NCBI GenBank assembly: GCA_021821465.1
Contig: JAKACM010000006.1
Location: 1 to 64,000, forward strand
Direction: 5' to 3'
Length of the DNA stretch: 64,000 nt
From: Bacillota bacterium
GTDB taxonomy: Bacteria; Bacillota; Sulfobacillia; Sulfobacillales; Sulfobacillaceae
Positions 8,952 through 19,331 of the stretch are shown in pieces. A program made the translations under genes and the position numbers. Under the pieces are notes generated by a model. The model searched no databases. It saw only the letters and a list, made by a program, of their open reading frames with translations, and was not told where the DNA came from. The stretch's first letter is position 1; each line of letters begins with the position of its first letter.

Positions 8952-9443
8952 GTTCCATGACGCGAAGAAGACATTGCAACCAAGCCGTGTGATTGATTCC
9001 GAGATCAACGCGGTCTATGGAAAGTTGTTGCAAGAAGTCTTCGTCCGGTTGGGTGATGCCGGACGTCAATTCTTCACGCTCAAATATTCAGGGATGTACA
9101 TGCGTACAGAGGGCAAAATCTTCATTCTTCCCGTAGGCGGAAAAGGGCATTCCAAACCATTGCCCGACGTGCCGACCCGACTGAGCGAAGAACCACCGTG
9201 GCCGTTGTGCGAAGCAAGCATCACCAAGAATGCCGAGAGGCAGTATTATGCACTTTCTTCAAGACGTCTCGGATTCGCGTTTCCCGGCGGATGATGGCAG
9301 TGCTATTGCCGATGACATAAGTATTAAGACCTGGCTATGGGCTACAGCACCACCGGACTTCCTCTATATTGGGGGCTTTACCGACTATCGTTGGTACAAT
9401 AAAGTTTTCTTCAAGCCGCTCATTGGGGCTCATTTCTTGTTCA
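8952..9443 (+). other. Gap before the tRNA cluster, possible decayed gene
   Basis: A plus-strand frame is open from about 8980 to 9294 and reads like protein in places (DSEINAVYGKLLQEVF, QFFTLKYSGMYMRTEG), but it has no good start or ribosome-binding site. Another frame takes over from 9230 to 9466. This may be a frameshifted relic or chance. No family was recognised. Confidence 0.3.
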
Positions 9444-9472
9444 TTGACGACGAGCCAAAAGCGTGATATATT
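9444..9472 (+). promoter_or_regulatory. Promoter of the tRNA cluster
   Basis: TTGACG (9444-9449), 17-base spacer, TATATT (9467-9472). The first tRNA begins at 9489, so the predicted 5' leader is under 10 bases. Confidence 0.75.
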
Positions 9473-9488
9473 ATCTTATGCTTCAATT

Positions 9489-9565
9489 CGGGGCGTGGCG
9501 CAGCTTGGTAGCGCACTTGCTTTGGGAGCAAGGGGTCGCAGGTTCAAATCCTGTCGCCCCGACCA
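9489..9565 (+). tRNA. tRNA-Pro (TGG)
   Basis: The acceptor stem CGGGGCG pairs with CGCCCCG and is followed by ACCA, so the CCA is encoded. The anticodon loop TTTGGGA carries TGG, and the T-arm GGTTCAAATCC is standard. It is the first of six tandem tRNAs. Confidence 0.96.
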
Positions 9566-9574
9566 GACGGAGGC

Positions 9575-9651
9575 GTCCCCGTAGCTCAGTTGGATAGAGC
9601 GCGGGACTTCTAATCCCGGCGTCGCAGGTTCAAGTCCTGCCGGGGACACCA
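9575..9651 (+). tRNA. tRNA-Arg (TCT)
   Basis: The acceptor GTCCCCG/CGGGGAC with encoded CCA and the anticodon loop CTTCTAA give TCT, reading AGA/AGG. It lies 9 bases after tRNA-Pro. Confidence 0.95.
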
Positions 9652-9665
9652 GGAATTTTTGAGAC

Positions 9666-9743
9666 GGTGGATGTAGCTCAGTTGGTTAGAGCACCAGGTT
9701 GTGGCCCTGGGGGTCGGGGGTTCAAGTCCCCTCATTCACCCCA
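9666..9743 (+). tRNA. tRNA-His (GTG)
   Basis: The anticodon loop TTGTGGC carries GTG. The acceptor is eight pairs (GGTGGATG with CATTCACC), including the extra G at position -1 that identifies tRNA-His. CCA is encoded. Confidence 0.95.
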
Positions 9744-9774
9744 TTGTTGTTTCCCCGGTTATCCGGGATTTTTT

Positions 9775-9850
9775 GCGCCCGTAGCTCAGTGGATAGAGTG
9801 ACGGACTTCGAATCCGCAGGTCGTAGGTTCGAATCCTACCGGGCGCACCA
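9775..9850 (+). tRNA. tRNA-Arg (TCG)
   Basis: The acceptor GCGCCCG/CGGGCGC with encoded CCA and the anticodon loop CTTCGAA give TCG, reading CGA/CGG. Confidence 0.95.
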
Positions 9851-9851
9851 A

Positions 9852-9935
9852 GCGAGGGTGATGGAACGGCAGACATGCGAGACTTAGGATCTCGTGCCGA
9901 AAGGCGTAAGGGTTCAAATCCCTTCCCTCGCACCA
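9852..9935 (+). tRNA. tRNA-Leu (TAG)
   Basis: This is a class II tRNA of 84 nt with a long variable arm (TGCCGAAAGGCGT). The anticodon loop CTTAGGA gives TAG. The acceptor is GCGAGGG/CCCTCGC with encoded CCA. Only one base separates it from the preceding tRNA-Arg. Confidence 0.95.
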
Positions 9936-9941
9936 TTATTT

Positions 9942-10016
9942 GCGGAAGTAGCTCAGCGGTAGAGCATCGCCTTGCCAAGGCGAGGGTCGCGGGTTCAAGT
10001 CCCGTCTTCCGCTCCA
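9942..10016 (+). tRNA. tRNA-Gly (GCC)
   Basis: The acceptor GCGGAAG/CTTCCGC with encoded CCA and the anticodon loop TTGCCAA give GCC. It is the last tRNA of the cluster and is followed at once by a terminator. Confidence 0.96.
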
Positions 10017-10021
10017 TTTGT

Positions 10022-10048
10022 CGAGGCGCGAAATGCGCCTCGTTTTTT
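10022..10048 (+). terminator. Terminator of the tRNA cluster
   Basis: CGAGGCGC pairs with GCGCCTCG around GAAAT, followed by six T. Confidence 0.92.
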
Positions 10049-10052
10049 GGGC

Positions 10053-10081
10053 TTGGACACCATGTTACGCTATGGTATAAT
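10053..10081 (+). promoter_or_regulatory. Promoter of the tig-clpP-clpX operon
   Basis: TTGGAC (10053-10058), 17-base spacer, TATAAT (10076-10081) with TGG before it (extended -10). It begins directly after the tRNA terminator. Confidence 0.82.
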
Positions 10082-10122
10082 ACCTTTATTTGTAACGGGT
10101 ATTGAGGAGGAATTACACAACA

Positions 10123-11448
10123 ATGCAAGTCGCCTTACAACGGTTACCGAATTCAGTTGCCAGAATTACGGTGACTATTGATCCCAGCGACCTTTCCGTC
10201 GCCATGGATAAAGCCTTTCGAAGTGTCGTAGGTAAGTATAATGTGCCCGGATTTCGCCGTGGCAAGGTGCCGCGGCCTATATTTGAACGATTTGTGGGAT
10301 CCGAAGTAATTCTTCAGGAAGCTGCTCAACAGTTGGTTCAGAACCGCTATCTTGAAGCATTAAGCGAAGCATCCGTCGAACCGGTGGCAGAACCCAAAAT
10401 AAATATTGTAAAATTAGATGTTGGGGAGCCATTTGAATTCGATATTGAAGTGGAGTCCAAACCCGAATTGAACTTGCCGGCCTATCATGATCTGTTGCGA
10501 GAAGAACCCTTGGAGATTCCTGAGCCCACGGAAGAACAAATTGATCAAGAACTGGCAGCCGTGGCAAAGGAACAAGCACAAATGGTGCCGGCCGACGATG
10601 AACCGGTTTCCAAGGGAAACCGAGTGGTTCTAAACCTGGAGGGTTATTTGGAGACTGAGGACGAATCAGAAGATTCCGAGGCATTTGTGGAAGACGAATC
10701 CTACACTTTAGAAATCGGCTCAGGGACGGCGGTGGAAGGGTTGGAGGATCAGTTGATAGGCTTGAGAGTCAACGAGCCTCAAACTATCAGGCTCACTTAC
10801 CCGGAAAATCATCCCGACGTGAATTTATCTGGAAAACCCGTTCGTTTTGAAATTACGGTAATTGAAAACAAGCGCCCCGATATTCCGGAAATCAACGATG
10901 AGTTGGCCAAAGCGGTAGGGTTGGAATCACTGCAGGAGTTGCATGAGCATGTGAAGGAAAATGTCAAGAACAGACTGGAAACACAAGCCAAAAATGATCG
11001 GTTGGCGCGTGTCATGGGTAAACTAAAAGAACGCGTGTCCGTTGACGTTCCCGAGAGCTTAGTGAGTGATGCGATTCATTCTCAGTTGCGCGAACTGGAA
11101 TTGTCTTTGGCACAAATTGGTGCCAATACGCAGGAATTTCTGGATAGCCGACAAATGACTCCCGAGGCGTTGCATGAGCAATTGCGGCCCAGTGCCGAAG
11201 AACAAGTGAAAGAAGAGTTGCTCATGGAAGCAATTGCTAAGGCGGAAAAATTAGATGTGAGTGAAGAAGAGATAGCCGAGATTATCGCGTCCTTGGCTGA
11301 TACCTACCGACAACCGGTAGACGATATGCTCCGCTATTACAAAAAAACCGGTGAGATGGAATTGTTGCGAGCCAGTGCATTGATATCCAAAACGAGAGAT
11401 TATTTGGCGTCTACTGTACTCGACAAGGAAGGGGAGAGTGAAGAATGA
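10123..11448 (+). CDS. tig: Trigger factor (ribosome-associated chaperone, peptidyl-prolyl isomerase)
   Basis: Trigger factor binds ribosomal protein L23 at the exit tunnel and shields nascent chains. The 441-residue product has the N-terminal ribosome-binding domain with the signature [13 protein letters not shown] (about residues 37-49). A central FKBP-like domain follows (about 150-240, [18 protein letters not shown]), and then a long helical C-terminal domain rich in Glu/Lys. ATG 10123 is chosen over the in-frame TTG 10102, which is itself part of the GAGGAGG site (10104-10110). It overlaps clpP by 4 bases, an arrangement (tig-clpP-clpX) that puts folding and degradation in one operon. 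Confidence 0.96.
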   Translation: MQVALQRLPNSVARITVTIDPSDLSVAMDKAFRSVVGKYNVPGFRRGKVPRPIFERFVGSEVILQEAAQQLVQNRYLEALSEASVEPVAEPKINIVKLDVGEPFEFDIEVESKPELNLPAYHDLLREEPLEIPEPTEEQIDQELAAVAKEQAQMVPADDEPVSKGNRVVLNLEGYLETEDESEDSEAFVEDESYTLEIGSGTAVEGLEDQLIGLRVNEPQTIRLTYPENHPDVNLSGKPVRFEITVIENKRPDIPEINDELAKAVGLESLQELHEHVKENVKNRLETQAKNDRLARVMGKLKERVSVDVPESLVSDAIHSQLRELELSLAQIGANTQEFLDSRQMTPEALHEQLRPSAEEQVKEELLMEAIAKAEKLDVSEEEIAEIIASLADTYRQPVDDMLRYYKKTGEMELLRASALISKTRDYLASTVLDKEGESEE

Positions 11449-12071
11449 GTTTTGGTTACCTCGTTCCTATGGTCGTTGAACAAACCAATCGGGGCGAGCG
11501 TTCCTACGACATTTATTCGCGTTTGTTAAAAGAGCGGATAATTTTTCTGGGGAATGCCATTGATGACGATGTCGCAAATTTGGTGGTAGCGCAGTTGCTG
11601 TTTTTAGAAAGCGACGATCCGGATCGCGACATACACCTTTATATTAATTCGCCTGGCGGGTCTGTTAGTGCGGGACTGGGAATTTATGATACGATGCAAT
11701 ATATTAAGCCTGATGTCTCTACCTATTGTGTGGGTATGGCAGCCAGCATGGGAGCTTTATTGCTCACCGGCGGAGCAGAAGGCAAACGGTTTGCCTTGCC
11801 GAATTCACGGGTGATGATTCATGAGCCGTGGATCAACAATCTCGGGGGTAAAACCACAGATGTTGAAATTCAGATGAAAGAGCTGTTAAGAAGCCGCGAG
11901 GCCTTGGCTGGAATTTTAGCCAAACACTCGAAACATTCAGTGGCGCAGATTTTGGAAGAGACGCAACGAGACTACTGGATGACATCTGAAGAAGCTAAGG
12001 CGTATCATCTGATTGATGAGGTTGCAGTGCCACGAAACAAGACGGGTTCTGAACCGAACTCTGAGGAATAA
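11445..12071 (+). CDS. clpP: ATP-dependent Clp protease proteolytic subunit ClpP
   Basis: ClpP is a tetradecameric serine peptidase that degrades substrates unfolded by ClpX, including tmRNA-tagged proteins. The 208-residue protein has the catalytic serine in [11 protein letters not shown] (Ser101), the histidine in MIHEPW (His126, the usual 25-residue spacing), and the [11 protein letters not shown] oxyanion region. ATG 11445 overlaps the tig stop in ATGA, behind AGGGGAGAG. clpX follows 49 bases later. Confidence 0.97.
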   Translation: MSFGYLVPMVVEQTNRGERSYDIYSRLLKERIIFLGNAIDDDVANLVVAQLLFLESDDPDRDIHLYINSPGGSVSAGLGIYDTMQYIKPDVSTYCVGMAASMGALLLTGGAEGKRFALPNSRVMIHEPWINNLGGKTTDVEIQMKELLRSREALAGILAKHSKHSVAQILEETQRDYWMTSEEAKAYHLIDEVAVPRNKTGSEPNSEE

Positions 12072-12120
12072 CTTATGGTTAGCTTGGTGATTGTAGGGGT
12101 GTCGAAGAGGGGGGCTTATA

Positions 12121-13392
12121 ATGTTCAAGTTCACCGATGAAAAGGGCCAGTTGAAATGCTCGTTTTGCGGTAAGTATCAGGACCAGGTGAAGAGGCTGAT
12201 TGCTGGGCCTGGGGGAGTCTATATTTGTGACGAATGCGTCGAATTATGTTCCGAGATCATTGAAGAGGAACTTAGTGACGATGTTGAATTCGAACTCAAG
12301 GACATTCCCAAGCCGCAAGAAATTCGAGCAATACTAGATCAGTACGTCGTGGGACAAGACCGTGCCAAAAAGACCCTTGCGGTTGCGGTATATAACCACT
12401 ATAAGCGGATCAATCTAGGGAGTAAAGTCGATGACGTTGAACTGCAAAAGTCCAATATCTTGATGTTAGGCCCTACCGGTTCAGGGAAGACACTTCTGGC
12501 GCAGACATTGGCCAAGATTCTCAATGTGCCCTTTGCCATTGCCGATGCCACGTCGTTGACTGAGGCTGGATATGTTGGTGAAGACGTCGAGAATATTCTA
12601 CTTAAGCTCATCCAGGCTGCCGACTACGACGTGGAAAAAGCGGAAAAAGGCATTGTGTACATTGACGAAGTCGATAAAATTGCCCGAAAATCCGAAAACC
12701 CGTCGATTACCCGTGATGTGTCGGGGGAAGGTGTGCAGCAAGCTCTGTTGAAGATTTTAGAGGGGACGGTAGCATCGGTGCCGCCCCAAGGTGGTCGAAA
12801 ACATCCGCATCAAGAGTTTATTCAGATTGATACGACCAACATTCTGTTCATTGTTGGTGGAGCCTTCGACGGCGTGGACAAAATCATTAAGCGGCGAATT
12901 GGGCGAAAAGGCTTAGGATTCAATGCGGAGATTGAGATGCCGGAAACCAATATTGGAGATGTCCTGGCCAAAATTATGCCGGAAGACTTGCTCAAATTCG
13001 GGTTAATTCCGGAATTTGTAGGTCGGTTGCCGATTTTGGTGACGTTGGATGCTCTGGACGAACCGGCTTTGGTCCAGATCTTAACCGAACCACGGAATGC
13101 ATTGGTCAAACAATATCAGAAGATGTTGACCTTAGATAACGTAGAGCTGGAGTTTAAAGACGAAGCGGTTCGGGCCGTGGCACGGGAAGCCATGCGCCGG
13201 AATACCGGGGCCCGGGCTCTGCGGGCTATCATTGAAGATATCATGCTGAATGTCATGTACGATATTCCCAGCCGAACGGATATCGCGAAATGCATTATCA
13301 CCCAAGATGTGGTGGAGAAGCATGATGAACCCCTGTTAGTAACCCAGGACCGAGCAAAACGTGGCAAGAAACAAAAGGAAGAAACGGCATAA
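12121..13392 (+). CDS. clpX: ATP-dependent Clp protease ATP-binding subunit ClpX
   Basis: ClpX is the hexameric AAA+ unfoldase that recognises ssrA-type tags and feeds ClpP. The 423-residue protein shows the N-terminal C4 zinc finger (CSFCGK then CDECVELC), Walker [14 protein letters not shown], Walker [12 protein letters not shown], the sensor region and the IGF-type ClpP-docking loop IGRKGLGF, followed by the C-terminal small domain. It is co-directional with clpP and ends in a strong terminator. Confidence 0.97.
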   Translation: MFKFTDEKGQLKCSFCGKYQDQVKRLIAGPGGVYICDECVELCSEIIEEELSDDVEFELKDIPKPQEIRAILDQYVVGQDRAKKTLAVAVYNHYKRINLGSKVDDVELQKSNILMLGPTGSGKTLLAQTLAKILNVPFAIADATSLTEAGYVGEDVENILLKLIQAADYDVEKAEKGIVYIDEVDKIARKSENPSITRDVSGEGVQQALLKILEGTVASVPPQGGRKHPHQEFIQIDTTNILFIVGGAFDGVDKIIKRRIGRKGLGFNAEIEMPETNIGDVLAKIMPEDLLKFGLIPEFVGRLPILVTLDALDEPALVQILTEPRNALVKQYQKMLTLDNVELEFKDEAVRAVAREAMRRNTGARALRAIIEDIMLNVMYDIPSRTDIAKCIITQDVVEKHDEPLLVTQDRAKRGKKQKEETA

Positions 13393-13409
13393 CTGTTGCG
13401 GAGAATAAA

Positions 13410-13441
13410 GAAACTCCCGGGAAAATCTCCCGGGAGTTTTT
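13410..13441 (+). terminator. Terminator after clpX
   Basis: AAACTCCCGGGA pairs with TCCCGGGAGTTT around AAATC, running into five T. It closes the tig-clpP-clpX transcript. Confidence 0.92.
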
Positions 13442-13597
13442 GCATAAGCATCACTATTTTTGGACATAATTCCCATAGGGAAGAGATCCATGATGTCCAT
13501 GAATTGACTGTCTGCTCATCCCCGTTTTCGATCACCCTATCTGCGTGAGCTCAACCGCAAAAATTTTCGCCTCGGTGCGGAAGGAGGGAGGGGTACG

Positions 13598-15283
13598 GTG
13601 AACCTTACCAATATTGTCACATTTATTCAGTTCTTTTTTGCGATAGTCGTCGGATTATATTTCTGGAACCTCCTCAAGTCCCAGCAAGGCAACAAATTGG
13701 CTGTCGAACGTGAATCGAAAAGGGAAATGGAGAAGTTGCGACGTCTTCGCTCCATTCATCTCAGTGAACCTTTGTCGGAGAAAACTCGTCCTAATCGTTT
13801 TGGGGAGATCATAGGTCAGACCGAGGGTATCCGGGCTTTGAAAGCCGCCTTGTGCGGTCCCAATCCCCAGCATATCTTGGTCTACGGGCCACCTGGGGTA
13901 GGAAAAACAGCAGCTGCTCGATTGGTTTTAGAGGAAGCGAAAAAGACGCCATGGACACCTTTTCAACGCGATGCCAAATTCGTGGAACTGGACGCGACAA
14001 CAGCACGATTCGACGAAAGAGGGATTGCAGACCCCTTAATTGGATCGGTGCACGATCCGATTTATCAGGGAGCTGGGCCGCTGGGGATGGCTGGAATTCC
14101 GCAACCCAAGCCGGGCGCGGTAACTAAAGCCCATGGAGGAATTCTCTTTATTGACGAGATTGGAGAACTTCATCCCATCCAATTAAACAAACTTCTTAAA
14201 GTGCTGGAAGATCGGAAGGTCATGTTGGAATCGGCCTATTACAGTTCTGAGGACAGTAATGTGCCTACTCATATACAGGATATCTTTGAAAACGGATTAC
14301 CGGCGGACTTTCGCTTGATCGGTGCAACGACCCGTCAGCCACAAGAGATCCCTCCGGCGATTCGATCGCGTTGTGTCGAAGTATTTTTTCGGGGACTCTT
14401 ACCCGATGAAATTCAGGAAATTGCCCGAAATTCCATCAATAAACTCGGCATGGAGGCAGAAACGGGGGCGGTGGACGTCGTCAAGCGGTACGCCACTAAC
14501 GGACGGGAAGCTGTCAATTTGATCCAAATAGCTTGTGGCTTGGCGCTAACCGAAGGAAGACGGGTGATGACTCAAAACGATGTGGAGTGGGTGGTCACAT
14601 CCGGGCAATACAATCCCCGTCCGGATAAAAAAGTTAGTAAGGAACCACAAATCGGAGTCGTCAATGGTTTGGCTGTGTACGGGCCGAATTTGGGAACACT
14701 GATTGATATTGAAGCGGTGGCCATGCCTGTCATGGAGGGTTCCGGCCGTCTCTTTGTGACGGGTATCGTGGACGAAGAAGAGATGGGGTCATCCGGACGC
14801 ACGGTTCGGAGAAAGTCGATGGCTCGAGGATCTATCGAAAATGTACTCACGGTCTTGCGTAACCAATGTCATGTGGAACCGCATGATTTTGACCTCCATG
14901 TTAATTTTCCCGGAGGAATACCCTTGGATGGACCTTCGGCTGGTATTGCCGTGGCGGTTGCTATATACTCTGCGGTAACGGGTAAACCTTGTGATGGTCG
15001 TTTGGCTATGACTGGCGAGTTGTCTATCAGAGGTCTGGTCAAACCGGTCGGAGGAATTGTGGCTAAAATTGAGGCGGCTGCCCAGGCCGGCTGCGCCCAG
15101 GTTCTTGTACCCCGAGATAATTGGCAGCAATCTTTTGGTGAGAGAAATGACATTCGCATTATTGCTGTTGATTGCCTGCAAGACGTCATAGATCAGACAT
15201 TTGTAGCGGAGCAGGCGAAGTTGCCCAAGCCGATGGTAACTACTGATTTGCTCACAGCTAGTCCTTCGGCTCCTATGCCCTAA
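13598..15283 (+). CDS. lonB: Membrane-anchored Lon-like protease LonB
   Basis: LonB is the AAA+ Ser-Lys protease which, in Bacillus, lies between clpX and lonA and is linked to sporulation. The 561-residue protein has one N-terminal hydrophobic helix (about 5-25), Walker [13 protein letters not shown], Walker B GGILFIDEIGEL, and a Lon protease domain. The catalytic Ser447 lies in DGPSAGIA and Lys490 in GGIVAKIEAA; the 43-residue spacing is that of Lon. GTG 13598 follows AAGGAGGG (13581-13588). It lacks the N-terminal substrate domain of LonA, as expected for this subfamily. Confidence 0.95.
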   Translation: MNLTNIVTFIQFFFAIVVGLYFWNLLKSQQGNKLAVERESKREMEKLRRLRSIHLSEPLSEKTRPNRFGEIIGQTEGIRALKAALCGPNPQHILVYGPPGVGKTAAARLVLEEAKKTPWTPFQRDAKFVELDATTARFDERGIADPLIGSVHDPIYQGAGPLGMAGIPQPKPGAVTKAHGGILFIDEIGELHPIQLNKLLKVLEDRKVMLESAYYSSEDSNVPTHIQDIFENGLPADFRLIGATTRQPQEIPPAIRSRCVEVFFRGLLPDEIQEIARNSINKLGMEAETGAVDVVKRYATNGREAVNLIQIACGLALTEGRRVMTQNDVEWVVTSGQYNPRPDKKVSKEPQIGVVNGLAVYGPNLGTLIDIEAVAMPVMEGSGRLFVTGIVDEEEMGSSGRTVRRKSMARGSIENVLTVLRNQCHVEPHDFDLHVNFPGGIPLDGPSAGIAVAVAIYSAVTGKPCDGRLAMTGELSIRGLVKPVGGIVAKIEAAAQAGCAQVLVPRDNWQQSFGERNDIRIIAVDCLQDVIDQTFVAEQAKLPKPMVTTDLLTASPSAPMP

Positions 15284-15836
15284 CAAAGAACCCTGGCAGT
15301 ATCTTGCAAGTGGAACGCGGGATTATTAGATCTCAATTTTAGGGAACTCCCAGGACGGCAGTGGGCACAGATAACGTGAAAATGGTGGTCGGAGATTGCC
15401 ATCACAAACAATTGTCCTCCTTTTGACTGACGTATAATCCATGATCAAGGATTTTGCGTACATATTTTCCAATTGAGTTGGCTCTTGATGTCCGAACTCT
15501 TTGTGGGCTTGATAGGCAAAGCCCCAACGGATCTTCAACGTGTCTAATTGTCCCAGAGCAAAATACCTATTTATGCTATCCCGGTCATCGCGACTTGGAG
15601 CACAATTCGGGAGAGGCGTTCGCCAGTAGGTGAACGCCTAATATTTCCCTTTTGGAGAGTCGGGTTTTACGGCCGAGTGCGATAAAATTGCGATCAACCT
15701 ACAATGAATACGCTGAGATAAGGGACGGATGTCCGAATTCTGTCCGACCGGAAATGGATAAGTCCATCAGAACGGTCGTCTGTTTTGGTGTATTTGGGTA
15801 TTATGGTTAGGATAGAGGAGAATAGGTCTACGGGAC
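15284..15836 (+). other. lonB-lonA intergenic region
   Basis: About 560 bases with no convincing ORF. It contains a strong hairpin at 15614-15639. A TATTAT near 15799 could be the lonA -10, but no good -35 accompanies it. No CIRCE-type inverted repeat or other heat-shock operator was recognised. Confidence 0.5.
15614..15639 (+). other. Stem-loop between lonB and lonA
   Basis: AGGCGTTCGCC pairs with GGTGAACGCCT around AGTA, with one G-U pair. It is followed by an A/T-rich stretch without a clean T-run. It may be a weak terminator of lonB or an operator. Confidence 0.55.
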
Positions 15837-15849
15837 AGGAGGGTTGATG

Positions 15850-18186
15850 ATGGAAACGCAATTGCCACTTTTGCCGCTTAGAGGGGTTTTGGTTTTTCCT
15901 TATATGGTTGTGCCGCTGGAAGTAGGAAGAGAACGCAGTCTCAATGCCTTGGAAAAGGCCATGCTGGGTCCTCAAGAACTTTTGTTTGTTGCTCAAAAAG
16001 ATACGCGCACCGACGATCCCAACGAAGATGATCTATATCGGGTAGGTATCATCGGAGAGGTGAAACAAGTTCTAAAAATGCCCGCCGGTGGAGCTAAAGT
16101 TGTTGTGGAAGGTCGTTCCAGGGCTGTCATACATAAGATTACCGATGAGGGAACATATTTTGAGGCCGAGGTCGAATCAGTCGCAGAGGACAACGAGATG
16201 TCCGATGAGACAGAGGCGTTGATGCATGCAGTGATGGAATTATTTGAAGTGTATATCAAGAATTCCAAAAAAATGCCCGGGGAAGCTTCGGTGAGTATGA
16301 ATGTGGACGATCCCGGACGTCTTGCCGATACGATTATCAGCTACCTTGACATCCGTACGGTCGAAAAGCAAGAAATTTTGGAAATATTTTCGGCCACCGA
16401 TCGGTTGAAAAAAGTGTCCGATATCCTATCACGTCAGATGGAACTTTTAGAAATCGAAAAACGGATAAATGTCCGCGTCCGAAAGCAAATGGAACGCACC
16501 CAAAAGGAGTATTATCTCCGCGAACAGTTGAAAGCCATTCAACGAGAATTGGGGGAAACCGACGAACATACCGACGAAGTGCAAGAATTGCGACAGCGGT
16601 TGGCAGATACAGTGGGCTTGGCGGAGGATATTCGTGAAAAAATTTCGCGGGAGATTGATCGCTTAGCCAAAATGCCAACGATGTCAGCCGAGGCGGTCGT
16701 CGTTCGTAATTATGTTGACTGGCTTCTGAATCTACCTTGGGGTATTGAAACGAACGAACGGGTAGACGTTGAAGAAGCCGAACGGATTCTAAACGAAGAC
16801 CATTACGGGCTGAAAAAAGTAAAAGACCGTATTTTGGAATATCTTGCAGTCCGCCAATTATCTCAAAGTCTCAAGGGACCTATTCTTTGTCTGGTAGGCC
16901 CGCCCGGTGTCGGTAAAACTTCCTTGGCACGTTCAATCGGCCGGGCGACAGAGAGGAATTTTGTTCGAGTGTCCTTGGGAGGGGTGCGGGATGAAGCCGA
17001 GATACGAGGGCATCGCCGCACATACGTGGGGGCTTTACCGGGAAGGATAATCCAAGGAATGAAACAAGCCGGATCCAACAACCCTTTATTTCTTCTGGAT
17101 GAAGTGGATAAAATGGCCATGGATTTCCGAGGCGATCCCTCTGCCGCCTTGCTCGAAGTCTTGGATCCGGAACAAAACGCCCATTTTTCGGATCATTATA
17201 TCGAGGTACCGTTCGATCTGTCCCAAGTCATGTTTATTACGACGGCTAATGTTTTGCACACCATTCCCAAACCCTTGCTGGATCGTATGGAAACCATTGT
17301 TATTCCTGGGTATACGGAAGAAGAGAAATTACACATTGGCTGGCAGTTTTTATGGCCCAAACAGATGCGCAGTCATGGGTTGAAACCTAACATGGTGGAG
17401 ATTAGCCAGCATGCCATTTCGGATATTATTCGTCACTATACGCGGGAAGCAGGAGTGCGCCAATTGGAGCGGCAACTGGGAGCAGTTTGCCGCAAAGTTG
17501 CCAGAGAAATTGTTCAAGGCAAGCAACATACCATACGGGTGAGCGTTACTAATCTTGAGAAATACTTAGGTCCTCATCAAGTGCACCATGCGGCCAAGGA
17601 GTCCCAAGACGAAGTCGGCATCGTGACGGGGCTTGCGGTAACCGAAGCGGGTGGAGACGTTATGCCGTTAGAGGTCACTACCATGCCTGGCAAGGGACAA
17701 CTGAATCTTACGGGGCAACTGGGTGATGTCATGCAAGAAAGTGCACGGGCCGCCTACAGTTATATTCGATCCCGCGCACGGGAATTTGGTATCGATCCAA
17801 CTTTTCACGAGACCTTGGATCTTCACGTACATGTTCCCGAGGGGGCTATTCCTAAAGATGGCCCCTCCGCCGGCATTGCCATGGCTACGGCCATGGTGTC
17901 CGCACTGAGCAATATTCCCGTTAAATCACAGATTGCGATGACCGGTGAAATTACACTGCGTGGGCATGTTTTAGCGGTCGGCGGTATCAAAGAGAAAACC
18001 TTGGCAGCACATCGGGCCGGAATTCGCGAATTGATCTTGCCGAAGGACAACGAAAATGATTTGGACGATTTACCCCGTAACGTGAAACGCTCAATGACCA
18101 TTCACCTTGTTAAGCACTTGGACAGTGTATTGGAATTTGCGCTGAGTGAAACGATTGTGAGGGAAAAAGTTGTCCCCAAAAAATAA
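15850..18186 (+). CDS. lonA: ATP-dependent protease Lon (LonA)
   Basis: LonA is the soluble AAA+ Ser-Lys protease for misfolded and regulatory proteins. The 778-residue product has the N-terminal substrate domain ([21 protein letters not shown]), a coiled-coil stretch (about 180-260), Walker [14 protein letters not shown] and Walker [11 protein letters not shown]. The protease domain has Ser673 in DGPSAGIA and Lys716 in [12 protein letters not shown]. Of the clustered starts TTG 15844, ATG 15847 and ATG 15850, the last has the best distance (6 bases) from AGGAGGG. It overlaps engB by 17 bases, as lonA and engB (ysxC) are paired in Bacillus. Confidence 0.96.
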   Translation: METQLPLLPLRGVLVFPYMVVPLEVGRERSLNALEKAMLGPQELLFVAQKDTRTDDPNEDDLYRVGIIGEVKQVLKMPAGGAKVVVEGRSRAVIHKITDEGTYFEAEVESVAEDNEMSDETEALMHAVMELFEVYIKNSKKMPGEASVSMNVDDPGRLADTIISYLDIRTVEKQEILEIFSATDRLKKVSDILSRQMELLEIEKRINVRVRKQMERTQKEYYLREQLKAIQRELGETDEHTDEVQELRQRLADTVGLAEDIREKISREIDRLAKMPTMSAEAVVVRNYVDWLLNLPWGIETNERVDVEEAERILNEDHYGLKKVKDRILEYLAVRQLSQSLKGPILCLVGPPGVGKTSLARSIGRATERNFVRVSLGGVRDEAEIRGHRRTYVGALPGRIIQGMKQAGSNNPLFLLDEVDKMAMDFRGDPSAALLEVLDPEQNAHFSDHYIEVPFDLSQVMFITTANVLHTIPKPLLDRMETIVIPGYTEEEKLHIGWQFLWPKQMRSHGLKPNMVEISQHAISDIIRHYTREAGVRQLERQLGAVCRKVAREIVQGKQHTIRVSVTNLEKYLGPHQVHHAAKESQDEVGIVTGLAVTEAGGDVMPLEVTTMPGKGQLNLTGQLGDVMQESARAAYSYIRSRAREFGIDPTFHETLDLHVHVPEGAIPKDGPSAGIAMATAMVSALSNIPVKSQIAMTGEITLRGHVLAVGGIKEKTLAAHRAGIRELILPKDNENDLDDLPRNVKRSMTIHLVKHLDSVLEFALSETIVREKVVPKK

Positions 18187-18742
18187 TTATCTGGTCGCTT
18201 CGGCTTTGACACCTGTGGAAATGCCCACCGACCACCAGAGTGAATTGGCCTTTTTGGGACGATCCAATGCCGGCAAATCTTCTCTGATTAACGCCTTAAC
18301 CAGGACAAAAATGGCACATGTCAGCAACAATCCCGGCAAGACGCAACGAATACACTTTTACCGGATGAAGAATTGGTACCTGGTGGACCTGCCCGGATAC
18401 GGTTATGCCAAGGTACCCAAATCTGTTCGCGATCAATTTGGCCAGGCCGTAGAGGGATATTTGATGTCTCGCCAGGAACTTATTGGCGGAATTTTGATTC
18501 AAGACATTCGGAGGGATCCGCAACTTGAAGAAAGGACGGTTCTGCGCTGGGCCTATGAAAAAAATTTGTTTATTGCAGTCGTGGGCACCAAGATTGATCG
18601 TCTCAACAAACACGAACAGAAAATGCGGATAGAAGAACTGCAGGATGCCTATAAATTGGACATCTACCCGATTTCCAGCCGAACGGGAGAAGGCATAGAC
18701 AAACTCAAAGACGCTATAAAGGGACTGGGATTAACTATATGA
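18170..18742 (+). CDS. engB: Ribosome biogenesis GTPase EngB/YsxC
   Basis: EngB is an essential GTPase in assembly of the 50S subunit. The 190-residue protein contains the G1 motif [13 protein letters not shown]2 region [10 protein letters not shown]3 [11 protein letters not shown]4 GTKIDR (TKxD) and G5 SSRTGEG. The start is TTG 18170 inside the end of lonA, so translational coupling is likely. Its last 8 bases overlap the convergent phosphatase gene. Confidence 0.95.
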   Translation: MSPKNNYLVASALTPVEMPTDHQSELAFLGRSNAGKSSLINALTRTKMAHVSNNPGKTQRIHFYRMKNWYLVDLPGYGYAKVPKSVRDQFGQAVEGYLMSRQELIGGILIQDIRRDPQLEERTVLRWAYEKNLFIAVVGTKIDRLNKHEQKMRIEELQDAYKLDIYPISSRTGEGIDKLKDAIKGLGLTI

Positions 18743-19331
18743 ACCATCGGTAACGTTTGGGATGTCCGAACCGAATCGAGGGTAATAAGGAGCCTCTGAT
18801 CCGATGCTGTTGGTGCAGCATCGTGATCAGTAGGGACAAAAACCCTGCGTGGGAAACAATGGCGATGTGTTGATGCTCCTGAAAATATCCGCTCAGGTGG
18901 GCTATGGCCATTTCGGCACGTTGGCGGGAACGGACCTTGCCTTCGGGGCCTTGATCGCGAAACCAGTTGAGGCGAAGATAACTCCACCAAAATTCCTCGG
19001 GCCATCGACTTTTCAAAAACCTGGTAGACGTGTCAGGAAGCCGTACAGGAATTTCCCGAAAAGTCGGATCTACCAAAATGGGCACCGATCGGGCAAATAA
19101 CTCGGCCGTTGCTTTAGCTCTCGGCAAATCCGAACAGATAACGACTTCGGGTACCGGATACTGCTGAAATAACAGAGTCAACCGTTTCGTTTCCATTCCG
19201 TTTAAGGCAGCCCGATCATAAGATTCTAAATATCGGTTAAACTGGTCGCGATCCATAAAAAATGGGTTACGTGGTAAGTCAGGGCGACCATGCCGCATAA
19301 CCCAAAATGCGCGCAATGCACGAGTGTCCAT
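18735..19331 (-). CDS. Histidine phosphatase (phosphoglycerate mutase-like) family protein
   Basis: A 198-residue protein of the branch-1 histidine phosphatase superfamily. The RHG motif lies in FWVMRHGRPDL, where the histidine is the phosphate acceptor. The downstream catalytic region contains ICSDLPRAKATAELFA, and the second catalytic histidine is in IAIVSHAGFLSLL. The substrate could be a phosphorylated sugar or metabolite and cannot be assigned. The gene is convergent with engB and their coding ends overlap by 8 bases. Confidence 0.85.
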   Translation of the reverse strand: MDTRALRAFWVMRHGRPDLPRNPFFMDRDQFNRYLESYDRAALNGMETKRLTLLFQQYPVPEVVICSDLPRAKATAELFARSVPILVDPTFREIPVRLPDTSTRFLKSRWPEEFWWSYLRLNWFRDQGPEGKVRSRQRAEMAIAHLSGYFQEHQHIAIVSHAGFLSLLITMLHQQHRIRGSLLPSIRFGHPKRYRWFI

